Below, in pieces: positions 24,841 to 33,792 of a DNA stretch of 64,000 nt. Source of the DNA: Aquimarina sp. MAR_2010_214. Lineage in GTDB: Bacteria; Bacteroidota; Bacteroidia; Flavobacteriales; Flavobacteriaceae. The position numbers and the translations under genes are program-made. The notes beneath the pieces are model-generated. The model made no database searches and had not been told where the DNA came from. It saw only the letters and a list, made by a program, of their open reading frames with translations. Location of the stretch: NCBI RefSeq assembly GCF_002846555.1, contig NZ_PJMS01000001.1, positions 3,720,001-3,784,000 on the forward strand, written 5' to 3'. Numbering within the stretch: position 1 is the stretch's first letter; every line of letters begins with the position of its first letter.

Positions 24841-24875
24841 AAAACGAGACTGTAATAAAACAGTCTCGTTTTTTT
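24841..24875 (+). terminator. Rho-independent terminator after the Cys-rich peptide gene
   Basis: Arms AAAACGAGACTG (24841-24852) and CAGTCTCGTTTT (24861-24872) pair perfectly, followed by T. It shows that the peptide gene is a single transcription unit or the end of one. Confidence 0.9.
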
Positions 24876-25005
24876 GTTTAAGTTATTACTTGATAGCCTG
24901 TTATTGTGAGTTCAGTATAACAAAACCTCAATTTATTTAGTAAGTAAACAATTGTTTTGATTCAAAATAATGAATTGCATCATTTTAAGGAAACAAAATA
25001 ATCAC

Positions 25006-25013
25006 TATCCTTG
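25006..25013 (+). promoter_or_regulatory. Likely -7 promoter element (TATCCTTG) of the methyltransferase gene
   Basis: It matches TAnnTTTG with one mismatch and lies 6 bases before the ATG at 25020, so the transcript probably starts at or next to the start codon. Confidence 0.4.
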
Positions 25014-25019
25014 CATACG

Positions 25020-26234
25020 ATGAATATTGTTCCTGAAATAAAAACAAAAAGACTAGCTGTTAAGGTAAGACCTGCTGCAGAAAAGATAATAAAACAAAGA
25101 CATCCCTGGGTTTTTGAAGATAGTATTATAAAGCAAAATGCAGAAGGAGAAGCAGGTGATCTGGTGATTGTTTATGATACCAAAAAAAATGCTTTTTTGG
25201 CTTGTGGTTTATATGATCCATATTCTCCTATACGTATTAAATTGATTCAATTTAGAAAAACAGCACAGATTAATGAAGAGTGGTTTGTTGAAAAAATTTC
25301 TGAAGCCTACAAAAAACGAATTCCCTTACTAGAGATGGATACAAATAGCTATCGATTGTTATTTGGAGAGAATGATCATCTTCCCGGGTGTATTGCAGAT
25401 GTATATGACAATGTTCTAGTTATTAAGCTATATTCACATATTTGGTTTCCATATCTCAATTGGATTGTGGAGCATTTGGTTGCAATATCTGGTTGTAACT
25501 GTGTTGTTCTTAGGTTAAGTAGACTATTACAGTCAAAAGGTGAAGTGCATGATCTTAAGGATGGACAGGTAATCTACGGAACCCTGGAAAATGAAGTTGT
25601 GGTTTTTAGAGAACATGGAGTTTTGTTTTCTGCAAATGTAATTAAAGGTCATAAAACTGGATATTTTCTTGATCACCGTCATAATAGAAAAAGAGTAGGG
25701 GAGCTTGCCAATGGTAAAACTGTTTTAGATGTGTTTTCTTATGCAGGTGGATTTTCGGTTCATGCTTTAAAAGGAGGCGCAAAAGAAGTTATAAGTTTGG
25801 ATATTAGTAAACAAGCTTTAGGTATGGCGAAGGAGAATGTTGCACTAAATATACATCAAGGAAATCATAGTGTTATGGTAGCTGATGCTTTTGATGGATT
25901 GCAGAAATTAATAGATCATAAAACGGTATTCGACATTGTAGTTATTGATCCTCCTTCATTTGCGAAGAGAGCAAGTGAAATTAATAAGGCTATGATTAGT
26001 TATGCACGATTAGCAGAATTAGGGTCGCATTTAGTATCTTCTAATGGGATTTTGGTTTTGGCTTCTTGTTCTTCCAGAGTTTTAGCGGAGGATTTTTTTA
26101 AAATTTCTGAAGGGAGTATTCTTAAATCGGGAAGAAACTTCAGTTTGTTAGAAAAAACTGAGCATGATATTGATCATCCCATTTCTTTTCCAGAAGGAGC
26201 CTATCTTAAATGTGGATATTATCAACTCGATTAA
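25020..26234 (+). CDS. Class I rRNA large-subunit methyltransferase, RlmI-like
   Basis: I start at ATG 25020 (MNIVPEIKTKRLAVKV); the TTG nine bases upstream lies in the promoter element. The 404-residue protein has an N-terminal PUA-type RNA-binding domain (RLAVKVRPAAEKIIKQRHPWVF) and a Rossmann-type methyltransferase domain: GYFLDHRHNR, the SAM motif VLDVFSYAGGFSVHALKGGA (in parts), the acidic LDISKQAL, and the catalytic-loop VVIDPPSFAKRA. The order matches the RlmI/RlmK family that makes 5-methylcytosine in 23S rRNA. The exact target base is not provable from sequence. Confidence 0.88.
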   Translation: MNIVPEIKTKRLAVKVRPAAEKIIKQRHPWVFEDSIIKQNAEGEAGDLVIVYDTKKNAFLACGLYDPYSPIRIKLIQFRKTAQINEEWFVEKISEAYKKRIPLLEMDTNSYRLLFGENDHLPGCIADVYDNVLVIKLYSHIWFPYLNWIVEHLVAISGCNCVVLRLSRLLQSKGEVHDLKDGQVIYGTLENEVVVFREHGVLFSANVIKGHKTGYFLDHRHNRKRVGELANGKTVLDVFSYAGGFSVHALKGGAKEVISLDISKQALGMAKENVALNIHQGNHSVMVADAFDGLQKLIDHKTVFDIVVIDPPSFAKRASEINKAMISYARLAELGSHLVSSNGILVLASCSSRVLAEDFFKISEGSILKSGRNFSLLEKTEHDIDHPISFPEGAYLKCGYYQLD

Positions 26235-26275
26235 TTTGAACTATAAAATATCTTAATCTATTTTTTGAATAAAAT

Positions 26276-26309
26276 AAAAACGGGATGAATATATATTCAT
26301 CCCGTTTTT
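26276..26309. terminator. Bidirectional terminator between the methyltransferase and OmpA genes
   Basis: This is a fully palindromic 34-base stretch (AAAAACGGGATGAATA and its complement), with A and T runs outside, between convergent genes. Confidence 0.9.
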
Positions 26310-26334
26310 CATTAATATGAGATTAACTTCATTA

Positions 26335-27168
26335 TTAGTTAGAAGATAACATAGCAAAAAACTTATCCATATTTGGTAATAGAACGATTCTTGTACGTCT
26401 ATTGATTGCCATATTTTCTTCGGTATCATTCTCTACAAGAGGTTTGTAACTACTTCTTCCAGAGGCTATTAATTTGGCTGGATCTACATCATAACTAGAT
26501 TGTAGTTTTCTAATAATAGATGTTGCTCTTTTTACACTTAAGTCCCAGTTATCTCGTACAACTGCATTGCTAATAGTTCTTGGATCAGTATGACCTTCTA
26601 CCATTACCTCTATACTTGGTTCAGAGTTAATTACGTCAGCTAATTTTTTTAATACATTATCAGCTTTGTTACTTATTCTATAGCTTCCACTATTAAATAA
26701 CATTTTATCAGATATTGATATCATTACTACAGTATTATCAATATCTATAGAAATATCTTCATCTTGTTTTAGATCATCTGATAAAGAATTTTTTAAGTTG
26801 TGAGACACTGCCAAATTCATCGAATCTTTTAGAGATTTAGCTCCCTGAAGTTTTTGTTGATCAACTTTGGCTAATGTTGCTTTCATCTTCTCTTTGGTTT
26901 TATTAGATATTGCAGCAACATCTTCTACCATTACCATTTTTTCATCATTAGCGTCTTTTAAAGAATTGATCTTTGCATTATAATCAGCTACTCTAGATTC
27001 GATTTTAGCAAATTTGCCTTCCAATTCATCTTTTTCAACTGAAGTTTTTTGTAAAGTACTACGTGTATCCTGTAATTCTTGTTCTAATGCAACATACTTC
27101 TTTTTTGACACACACGATGTCATGATTAATGCCCCTGACAAAGCAATAAATGTGAACGATCTTTTCAT
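26335..27168 (-). CDS. OmpA-family peptidoglycan-binding lipoprotein
   Basis: The 277-residue protein has a lipoprotein signal peptide ending in IMTSCVSKKKYVALE. Residues 25-130 form a long charged coiled coil (QELQDTRSTLQKTSVEKDEL, EDVAAISNKTKEKMKATLAK). The C-terminal OmpA domain (about 150-270) has VMVEGHTDPRTISNA, the NWDLSVKRATSIIRKL helix, and the closing NRRTRIVLLP. It should tie the outer membrane to peptidoglycan. This build is close to flavobacterial OmpA/MotB-like lipoproteins. It is convergent with the rRNA methyltransferase and divergent from the M23 peptidase. Confidence 0.9.
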   Translation of the reverse strand: MKRSFTFIALSGALIMTSCVSKKKYVALEQELQDTRSTLQKTSVEKDELEGKFAKIESRVADYNAKINSLKDANDEKMVMVEDVAAISNKTKEKMKATLAKVDQQKLQGAKSLKDSMNLAVSHNLKNSLSDDLKQDEDISIDIDNTVVMISISDKMLFNSGSYRISNKADNVLKKLADVINSEPSIEVMVEGHTDPRTISNAVVRDNWDLSVKRATSIIRKLQSSYDVDPAKLIASGRSSYKPLVENDTEENMAINRRTRIVLLPNMDKFFAMLSSN

Positions 27169-27505
27169 GGTTATTTAATTAATAATTAGTGTTATTCTAA
27201 CTATTACTGAGGTCATTTATTGTTTTAATAATTATTAATGTTTTCATATGAATTTCTTAAAAAGTGTTAATGGTTTTTCAAATACATATTATCCCGTAAA
27301 AGACGTACGGAAAGTCTATATGGCTTGTGTTTAATAATAGGTTGATTATCAGAATTATAAAGCAACTACCGAAAGAGAACAGTATATAATAAGGTAATAA
27401 AATATTAATTTATTGTAATAACGTATTATTTTTACAGTTATATTGTAGAACATAAATCCTATACCCAGGTCTACTTTAATTACTAAAAAAGTATAACGAT
27501 AATTG

Positions 27506-28462
27506 ATGTTTTTAATTAAAAAGAGACTTGTATTTTGTTTCCTGATATTTTCACCATTCCTTATGGTAGTAGCACAGGAAACTTTGGAGCAAACAGAAAA
27601 TATTCCCGTAGATCATAAAAAAATAGTCGTACAAGGTGAGATCATCTGTTTACCAATTTACCCTAAAAAGAATAATAACTATCCTTCTGATAAAAATATT
27701 TCACAGGAAAATTTAGAAACGTATACTACAAAATGGGACAATCAGCAGTTTAACCCATATTGGAATGAAAATCTTACATTTCCTTTTCAGTTAGCATTTC
27801 AAGATGAAGATTTTTCACCTCCCGTTGATCGTAAAATGGTGATTACCTCTCGTTATGGATGGAGGAGAAGGAGACCGCATCAAGGTATAGATATTGATCT
27901 TCAGGTTGGAGATAGTGTGAAATCAATATTGGAAGGTAAAATTCGATATGTTGGATATCATGGTGGACATGGAAATACAGTAGTCGTAAGACACCATAAT
28001 GGATTAGAGACAGTATATGCCCATCTATCAAAATCATTGGTAAAAGAGAATGAAGAGGTAAAAAAAGGACAAACAATAGGTACAGGTGGGGTTACAGGAA
28101 ATGCTAGAGGTAGCCATCTACATTTAGAAGTACGATATCATGGTAAAAGTATTAATCCAGAGTATTTATTCGAGTTTGCCAGTGATACAAAAATTCGATC
28201 AAATACTCTTTTTGTAACTAAGAAATGGATGACACCCAGATATCATAAATCTACTCGTATGAGTAAAATAGTTATTCATAAAACAATGGAAGATATTGCA
28301 CGAATTAAAGAAGAGCAAAAAAAGATTTATACTGTACGTAGAGGGGATACTCTACATAGAATAGCGAATAAATATGGGCTGGCAGTTTCTGAAATTTGTA
28401 AAACTAATTCGTTAAAATATAACTCTGTACTAAAAATTGGACAACAAATAATCATAAACTGA
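27506..28462 (+). CDS. M23-family peptidoglycan endopeptidase with LysM domain
   Basis: I start at ATG 27506 (MFLIKKRLVFCFLIF), one codon after a TTG. The 318-residue protein has a signal peptide, the M23 zinc site (His and Asp in RRPHQGIDIDL, and the HLHLEV motif after GNARGS), and a C-terminal LysM domain (YTVRRGDTLHRIANKYGL, to the end at KIGQQIIIN). It should cut peptide crosslinks in the cell wall, guided by LysM. It stands alone, next to the OmpA gene and convergent with the hybrid kinase. The 337 bases before it hold no promoter element that I can support. Confidence 0.92.
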   Translation: MFLIKKRLVFCFLIFSPFLMVVAQETLEQTENIPVDHKKIVVQGEIICLPIYPKKNNNYPSDKNISQENLETYTTKWDNQQFNPYWNENLTFPFQLAFQDEDFSPPVDRKMVITSRYGWRRRRPHQGIDIDLQVGDSVKSILEGKIRYVGYHGGHGNTVVVRHHNGLETVYAHLSKSLVKENEEVKKGQTIGTGGVTGNARGSHLHLEVRYHGKSINPEYLFEFASDTKIRSNTLFVTKKWMTPRYHKSTRMSKIVIHKTMEDIARIKEEQKKIYTVRRGDTLHRIANKYGLAVSEICKTNSLKYNSVLKIGQQIIIN

Positions 28463-29692
28463 TTAGCGTGTAGGTATCGGATTGTTTATATGTTTATGAA
28501 TCATATCTAATAAATGATTTTTGTTGTAAGGTTTTAATATATAATCGTTTAATCCTGCCTGTACGATCTGCCTATTTAGCTGGGTAACATCTACAGCTGT
28601 TATAGCAATGACTGGTGTTTTTGTATTAAACTCACGTATTCTCTTTGTAGTACCTATTCCATTTAATTTTGGCATATTGATATCCATAAGAATTATATCA
28701 TACTCATTCTCTCTAACCAATTCTATGGCATCAAATCCATTATCTATAGTTGTACAATCAAAGTTTTCTTTTGATAATATTTTGTCTGCAATCAAGAGAT
28801 TTAATTTATTGTCATCTACAATTAGCACCTTATGTTTTGAAGCTATAGAGTTATTAAAAGAAGTATTATCACGGTTTATCTCCTCTTTATTGATTTCTTG
28901 TTGTGATTTAAAATCAATGACTAATGCGTACTCTGATCCTACATGAGAATCATTTTGAATAATAATTTCGGCATCAATTGCTGAAGCAAGTCTATTTATA
29001 ATTTTTGAATTAATTCCTGTGCCAAGGTATGTTTTTTTTGCATTTCCAACATTAATGAACTCTTGGTAGATAGATTTTTTGTCTTCTTTTGAAAGTTCAT
29101 CTCCATCATGATTAATTTTGAAAGAAATAGTAGATATACCTTCGTTTTTCTTAATTAAAATTACAGAGAAATACACGTTTCCATTTTTAGTGAAACGTAA
29201 AGCATTACTTACCAGATTCATAAGTATTTGAGAAAGAATGGCAGGATCACCATAAATCATTTGATCAATTTCAGAATCAAATTCAAAGTGTAATACATTA
29301 TCACTATTCTCTGTAGCATAACTAAATGAATGTATAAGATTTTGAGTAACTTCTTTTATATCAAATAGTATGTTTTGCACGGTAATCTCTTCAGAATCCA
29401 AAAAATTAACGTGTAGTACATTATTTATAAGTGTAAAAAGATAATCCCCAGAAAACTTTAATGATTTCAGGTTTTTATCATTTTTAAGGTCAGGGTATTC
29501 TTCTTCCAGGAGATTAGCCAATCCCATTATTCCATATAAAGGTGTTCTCAATTCCTGACTAAGAATAGAAATATGATCCTGTTGCAACCGAAACTGCTTT
29601 TCCGTTACTTTGTTTAAAGATTTCAATTCTTTATCCTTTTCATCAAGCTTTTTGATAACTTTTCTGTATTGTACATACAAAAAAAGGAGCAT
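28463..29692 (-). pseudogene. Degenerate hybrid histidine kinase/response regulator, probably 5'-truncated
   Basis: The 409-residue frame begins with the end of a transmembrane helix (MLLFLYVQYRK), then a coiled coil, a histidine-kinase dimerisation segment, an ATPase domain and a receiver domain. In the H-box the phospho-accepting His is replaced: LSQELRTPLYG has Gln46 where SHELRTPL is normal. The N-box (LMNLVSNALRFT) and a G2-like loop (GTGINSK) remain. The receiver looks intact: Asp293-Asp294 (VDDNKLN), Asp337 (LMDINMP), Lys387 (ILKPYN). In-frame codons continue upstream to 29767 and read as the rest of a membrane helix (YRGILLA), but with no ATG, GTG or TTG. The sensor part seems lost. 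It may be a phosphate-accepting or dead relic. Confidence 0.65.
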
Positions 29693-29767
29693 GGCCAGAA
29701 GTATTCCCCGATAACATAATTGATCATACCTATTTTTAACAACAAAATAATAAATATAAGGTTTATC
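29693..29767 (-). other. Leftover coding sequence upstream of the hybrid kinase
   Basis: Twenty-five in-frame codons precede the kinase ATG up to a stop at 29768-29770. They read like juxtamembrane protein (KNRYDQLCYRGILLA) but contain no standard start codon. The rest of the 400-base gap to 30111 shows nothing else that I can support. Confidence 0.45.
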
Positions 29768-30110
29768 TTACAAGTTTGTTGGGGTATTTTTTTACATATT
29801 TCTAATAATTTATGGTTTACCGTAAAATTATTAGGGTTAGAAGACTAAATTTAATCGTTTATTTGTCAAAACATATAGTATTTCATAGTTTGTTATTCTT
29901 CAAAATAAGCATAAAAACACCTCAGATATGAACAATTGGTTATTAGCAAACAGAACCAATATTATTAACACTTGTAATTATTAAAGGTTTGCAACGTCTT
30001 TATTAGTAGTTAGTGATTGATAAAAAACAAGATTTTATATTCAATTAACAGTCTTAAAGCCCTATATTATTTATCTTTACTTAAAATTAATAATGAGCAG
30101 CATAAAATAT

Positions 30111-30755
30111 ATGAAAGCTAATTTTTTGATAGTTTTTTTGTTATGTATGGGAATGGTAATGCATGCTCAAATAGAAAACTCTACTTCTTTACGAATTGAC
30201 GCTAAAAGTGACCTTAGCACAAATAAGTATAGCCTTTCTAAGGGGGTAAATCCAAATTTGAATAATGATTCGTCTTTATATAAAACTCCAAAAGCATTAA
30301 TGGAATATGGTCGTAATAAGTCAACTTTTGATATGACTGGTAATGATGGTTTTTTTAAACCCAAAGTTGATCCTGTTCCAAAATGGTTTAAAAAAGATAA
30401 TGAAATCAAAGAAGAGTATAAGAGTAATCAGTACCTGGGTGATTTTAAGAGTAATGGAGAATTTGTAAGGTTGATGTACAGAGATCATCAGTACGTAGAT
30501 GGAGATGTGGTAAGAATCTATCTTAATGATGCTGTTATTGTTTCAAAAATATTTCTTTCAGGAGATTTTAAAGGAATCTCAGTTGATCTTATTAAGGGGT
30601 TTAATAAGATAGATATACAAGCATTAAATCAAGGAGAATCCGGCCCTAATACTGCAGAGTTTCAACTTTATGATGACAAAGGTAATCTACTCGCAAGTAG
30701 TGAATGGAATCTCACCACCGGGGTTAAAGCTACATTGATCGTGGTAAAAGATTAA
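30111..30755 (+). CDS. Secreted protein of unknown function (conserved Bacteroidetes type)
   Basis: I prefer ATG 30111 because it gives a clean signal peptide (MKANFLIVFLLCMGMVMHAQ); an ATG six codons upstream is also possible. The 214-residue protein has a low-complexity first half with many Asn and Lys (SLSKGVNPNLNNDSSLYKTP) and a well-formed second half: YLGDFKSNGEFVRLMYRDHQ, VDGDVVRIYLNDAVIV, KGFNKIDIQALNQGESGPN, and GVKATLIVVKD. The second half looks like a beta-sandwich binding domain. I recall related secreted proteins in Flavobacteriaceae but no function is known to me. It stands alone. Confidence 0.75.
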   Translation: MKANFLIVFLLCMGMVMHAQIENSTSLRIDAKSDLSTNKYSLSKGVNPNLNNDSSLYKTPKALMEYGRNKSTFDMTGNDGFFKPKVDPVPKWFKKDNEIKEEYKSNQYLGDFKSNGEFVRLMYRDHQYVDGDVVRIYLNDAVIVSKIFLSGDFKGISVDLIKGFNKIDIQALNQGESGPNTAEFQLYDDKGNLLASSEWNLTTGVKATLIVVKD

Positions 30756-30847
30756 AATATAACTATTTTAAGAACTTATTCATTTCATTCACGATAGCTT
30801 ATTTTTCAGAACATTCTAATAGCATAATTAATATTTCATAACTCGTT

Positions 30848-31069
30848 GTGCATTTGAGATTTTTTAATTCGAAATTCGTCAATTCGAGTGCTCGACCAAA
30901 GGAAGAAGTGTATCGAGCCCTTCGACACGCTCAGGATGACGAGAATTTTGAATTAAAAAAGCTATTCTCGATAGTTCTGCTGAGCTTGCCGAAGTACAAT
31001 TTTTCTTCATTCTATTTCGAAAAACCACTCGAATTGACGCTTTTTTATACTATTAATTTCTAAATGCAC
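30848..31069. repeat. 222-bp imperfect palindromic repeat element
   Basis: The outer ends are inverted repeats (GTGCATTT at 30848-30855 and AAATGCAC at 31062-31069). Inside them is a perfect 14-bp pair (CGTCAATTCGAGTG at 30877-30890, its complement at 31026-31039). Further in, GAAGAA, CTTCG, GCTCAG and GAGAAT pair again in the two halves (about 30902-31014). The whole stretch would fold into one long hairpin. Its base make-up (CCTTCGACACGCTCAGG) is more GC-rich than its surroundings. It carries no credible gene. It looks like a dispersed palindromic repeat or MITE-like unit. Confidence 0.8.
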
Positions 31070-31152
31070 AGTGGGTATTTTACAAAATATTTATAGCATA
31101 TTCTGTGATTTTTTTGATGTACCCTATACTAATAAGGAAAAAGTAGGTTTAT

Positions 31153-31641
31153 ATGAGTAAAGAATACGAGTTTACTCGGATTATTAAGGAGAATGAAGGA
31201 GTTATTTTTAAGATAACAACTATTTACACTAATAATTACGAGGATCAGAAAGACCTCTACCAAGAAATTGTTTACCAGCTATGGAAATCATATGATAGTT
31301 TCAAAGGAAACTCTAAAATTAGTACTTGGATGTATCGTGTAGGTCTTAATACAGCTATTACCAGGTTGAAAAAGGAAAAACGAAGGGGAAATCAAATAGA
31401 AATATATGATGTGATAATGCGGCAAACCGAACAATATGATACAGAATTTGAAGAACGATTGAAAAAATTATACGCTCATATACATGACCTTAATGAATTG
31501 GATAAAGGATTGATTTTACTGCTCCTGGAAGGTAAGAAATATGAAGAAATAGCTGTGATAACCGGTTTGTCTCCAACTAATGTTGGAACCAGAATTTCTA
31601 GAGTTAAACAAAAATTGAAAACAAAAATTGAAAAAAAATAA
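31153..31641 (+). CDS. ECF-type RNA polymerase sigma factor
   Basis: The 162-residue protein has sigma region 2 (QKDLYQEIVYQLWKSYDSFK, SKISTWMYRVGLNTAITRLK) and region 4 (LLLEGKKYEEIAVITGLSPTNVGTRISRVKQKL, in parts). It has the typical length of extracytoplasmic-function sigma factors. The next gene starts 6 bases later and codes for a membrane protein, which would be the natural anti-sigma or sensing partner. Target promoters cannot be told from the sequence. Confidence 0.93.
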   Translation: MSKEYEFTRIIKENEGVIFKITTIYTNNYEDQKDLYQEIVYQLWKSYDSFKGNSKISTWMYRVGLNTAITRLKKEKRRGNQIEIYDVIMRQTEQYDTEFEERLKKLYAHIHDLNELDKGLILLLLEGKKYEEIAVITGLSPTNVGTRISRVKQKLKTKIEKK

Positions 31642-31647
31642 GAGAAG

Positions 31648-32265
31648 ATGGAATTGGAGGAAATGCAAACAGTTTGGTCTCAGATGAGTGACCAGATAGA
31701 TAAACAAAAGAAGTTAACTGATAAAATGATTATTATGATGACACAAGATCAATACAGGAAAAAATTAAATAAAATAGCATATCCAGAGATGATAGGAGCA
31801 ATCATATGTTATAGTGTAGTAATATTGATATTAGTCAATCTTAATAAACTAGATAACTGGTATACCTTATTATCAGGAATAATATCAACAGTCATACTAC
31901 TAGTTTTACCGATTCTATCGTTAAAATCAATTTATCAAATGAGAAAAATAAATATTGCTAGAAATAATTATAAGGAAACATTACTTGAATATAGTAAAGG
32001 TAAAAAACGCTTTCAGGTTGCTACCAAAATGGGAGTTTACTTAGGGTTTGTTTTGATGTTTGTTATTATGCCTGTTACATCAAAAATTATTAATAATAAA
32101 GACTTATTTTCTGAAACTAAATCTCTTTGGCCGTTTGCAATCGCTATACCGGTTGCAATCATATTTTTTATTGTTTTTGTGCGATGGGTTGGTAAGTGTT
32201 ATAATAACAACATAAATTCTGCGGAGACATTATTTAAGGAACTTGAAGATGTTGATGTATCATGA
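31648..32265 (+). CDS. Membrane protein, possible anti-sigma partner of the ECF factor
   Basis: The 205-residue protein has a cytoplasmic N-terminal helix (residues 1-45, EEMQTVWSQMSDQIDKQKKL), then four membrane segments: about 48-68 (IGAIICYSVVILILV), 75-95 (SGIISTVILLVLPIL), 130-150 (VYLGFVLMFVIMPVT) and 165-185 (FAIAIPVAIIFFIVFV). It is directly coupled to the sigma gene (6-base gap). There is no known zinc-type anti-sigma motif, so the role is inferred from position only. Confidence 0.75.
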   Translation: MELEEMQTVWSQMSDQIDKQKKLTDKMIIMMTQDQYRKKLNKIAYPEMIGAIICYSVVILILVNLNKLDNWYTLLSGIISTVILLVLPILSLKSIYQMRKINIARNNYKETLLEYSKGKKRFQVATKMGVYLGFVLMFVIMPVTSKIINNKDLFSETKSLWPFAIAIPVAIIFFIVFVRWVGKCYNNNINSAETLFKELEDVDVS

Positions 32266-32296
32266 AAAAATTCATACTGTGATGTATTATTACTAT

Positions 32297-32326
32297 AAAA
32301 AGGGCTGTCGTTAGACAACCCTTTTT
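32297..32326. terminator. Bidirectional terminator between the sigma operon and the protease gene
   Basis: Arms AAAAAGGG-TGTC and GACA-CCCTTTTT (one mismatch) enclose GTTA, with A and T runs at the ends, between convergent genes. Confidence 0.85.
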
Positions 32327-32352
32327 CTTTTTTAGCTTAAGACAAAAAATGT

Positions 32353-33525
32353 TTATGAGCCACAACGTCCACTATTGCTCCATCTTCCATTGGTACCTAA
32401 AGTATATAAAAATCCATTATAGACTACTTTAGCGCCAGCTGCATAATTGTTGTTTCTACCATATTCACTAACTCCATCGCAAATATCTGCACTAGGAGTT
32501 GTTTCTTTACATTCTGCGATTCGGTTCCATCTTGCAAAATCTCTTTCGTATAAGAATCCACGGTATGTTACTTTATCTCCTACAGAATAGCTTTGACCGC
32601 TTACCCATTCTGCAACACCTTTACATGGGTTTGTTCCAACAGGAGGATTACCTCCATCAGATGGATATGCTTTGTTAGTTCCTTCAATATCAAGAGCTGA
32701 AATAGCAGCCTGTCTTCTTGGTAAAACATTTCCGTTAAGATCTGTTATGGTTGGTTGCCCATTTTTACTAAAAGTATAACTTCCATACATCATAGTAGAT
32801 TTGATATCAAAATCTCTGGTAACCAAAGTTGCAGAATTACTTTTGTAAAACTGGTCCTTTGCTCCATTCTGAATATTATCAAAATTGATGATGATATGAT
32901 TATCTCTATCAGAACGGTTTTGCTCATGGATATATCCTAGAGTATGTCCGATTTCATGAATAATCACAACAGCTGTTGTACGAGTACCTAAACGAATAAA
33001 TCCTCTTGATCCATTCATTCCCAGAGTTGCAACACCACAATTACAGCTATCTCCATTACTACTAATGGTTACATAGTTTGATTCATTGGTGCGTTCTTTA
33101 AAACGAACATTAGTCTTGCTGGTCCATTCATCCATCGATTTTTGAAGTTCACTTCTTACAGATTGACTCAATCCATTGATTTGATAAACCACAGTATTAT
33201 TTGTCCATTTACGAACACCTCCACCGAGTCCTAATTTTGCATTTATTCCAGCATCTGGCTCTAGTTTATTAGAGATAGGAATTTCTGTATCAGTTAACTG
33301 ATCTTCAAATAACCTAGCATCAGTTCCTTGAAGACTATAAGTTCCATCATCTTCCTTTTTTACAAGAACACGATCTCCTAAGAAATACTTTTCGATAAAT
33401 TGATCTTGTCCTTCATTAGAGTCTGGAATTTGTTCAAAATCTTCATTTTTTTGACAAGAAGCAAAAGATAAAGCAACTGCCAAAACTCCAATTTTAAATC
33501 GGTTTAATACGGTTTGTGTTTTCAT
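32353..33525 (-). CDS. Astacin-type (M12A) zinc metalloprotease with two C-terminal binding modules
   Basis: The 390-residue protein is exported (MKTQTVLNRFKIGVLAVALS, then a lipobox-like SFASC with Cys24). A propeptide-like part covers residues 25-100. The catalytic domain has the complete zinc motif HEIGHTLGYIHE (His190, Glu191, His194, His200) and the Met-turn STMMYGSYTF. Two repeated modules close the protein (about 298-345 and 349-390), each with a GFLY segment and a Trp, of the type seen in chitin-binding-like CBM5/12 domains. It resembles flavastacin of Flavobacteriia. Substrate: extracellular protein. It stands alone with its own start. Confidence 0.9.
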   Translation of the reverse strand: MKTQTVLNRFKIGVLAVALSFASCQKNEDFEQIPDSNEGQDQFIEKYFLGDRVLVKKEDDGTYSLQGTDARLFEDQLTDTEIPISNKLEPDAGINAKLGLGGGVRKWTNNTVVYQINGLSQSVRSELQKSMDEWTSKTNVRFKERTNESNYVTISSNGDSCNCGVATLGMNGSRGFIRLGTRTTAVVIIHEIGHTLGYIHEQNRSDRDNHIIINFDNIQNGAKDQFYKSNSATLVTRDFDIKSTMMYGSYTFSKNGQPTITDLNGNVLPRRQAAISALDIEGTNKAYPSDGGNPPVGTNPCKGVAEWVSGQSYSVGDKVTYRGFLYERDFARWNRIAECKETTPSADICDGVSEYGRNNNYAAGAKVVYNGFLYTLGTNGRWSNSGRCGS

Positions 33526-33727
33526 TAAATTTAATTTTGAGTTTAATTTTGAGTTTATGATTTTAATCTAATTTGTGCACATTGTTTAAACTCTTTACAC
33601 CTCAAATTAGTCTTTAAGATGGAGTTAAAAAAACAGTTAAACTTTCTTAAAACTAGTGATCCTATTCAAAAATTTGACGAAATCAATATGATATGATTTG
33701 ACTTTGGAAACAAAATAAATCATAAAA

Positions 33728-33765
33728 AAAACCTGAATCAATAATTGAATTGAGATTCAGGTTTT
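33728..33765 (-). terminator. Rho-independent terminator of the gene at 33793-34221
   Basis: Arms AAAACCTGAATC (33728-33739) and GATTCAGGTTTT (33754-33765) pair perfectly. On the minus strand it is followed by a T run. Confidence 0.88.
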
Positions 33766-33792
33766 AATATATAAAACAGTGAATATTTTTTA

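Noticed and set aside
30848..31063. 71-residue open frame on the plus strand
   Set aside because: It lies wholly inside the 222-bp palindrome, and the protein has no signal, domain or ribosome binding site; the frame is a by-product of the repeat.
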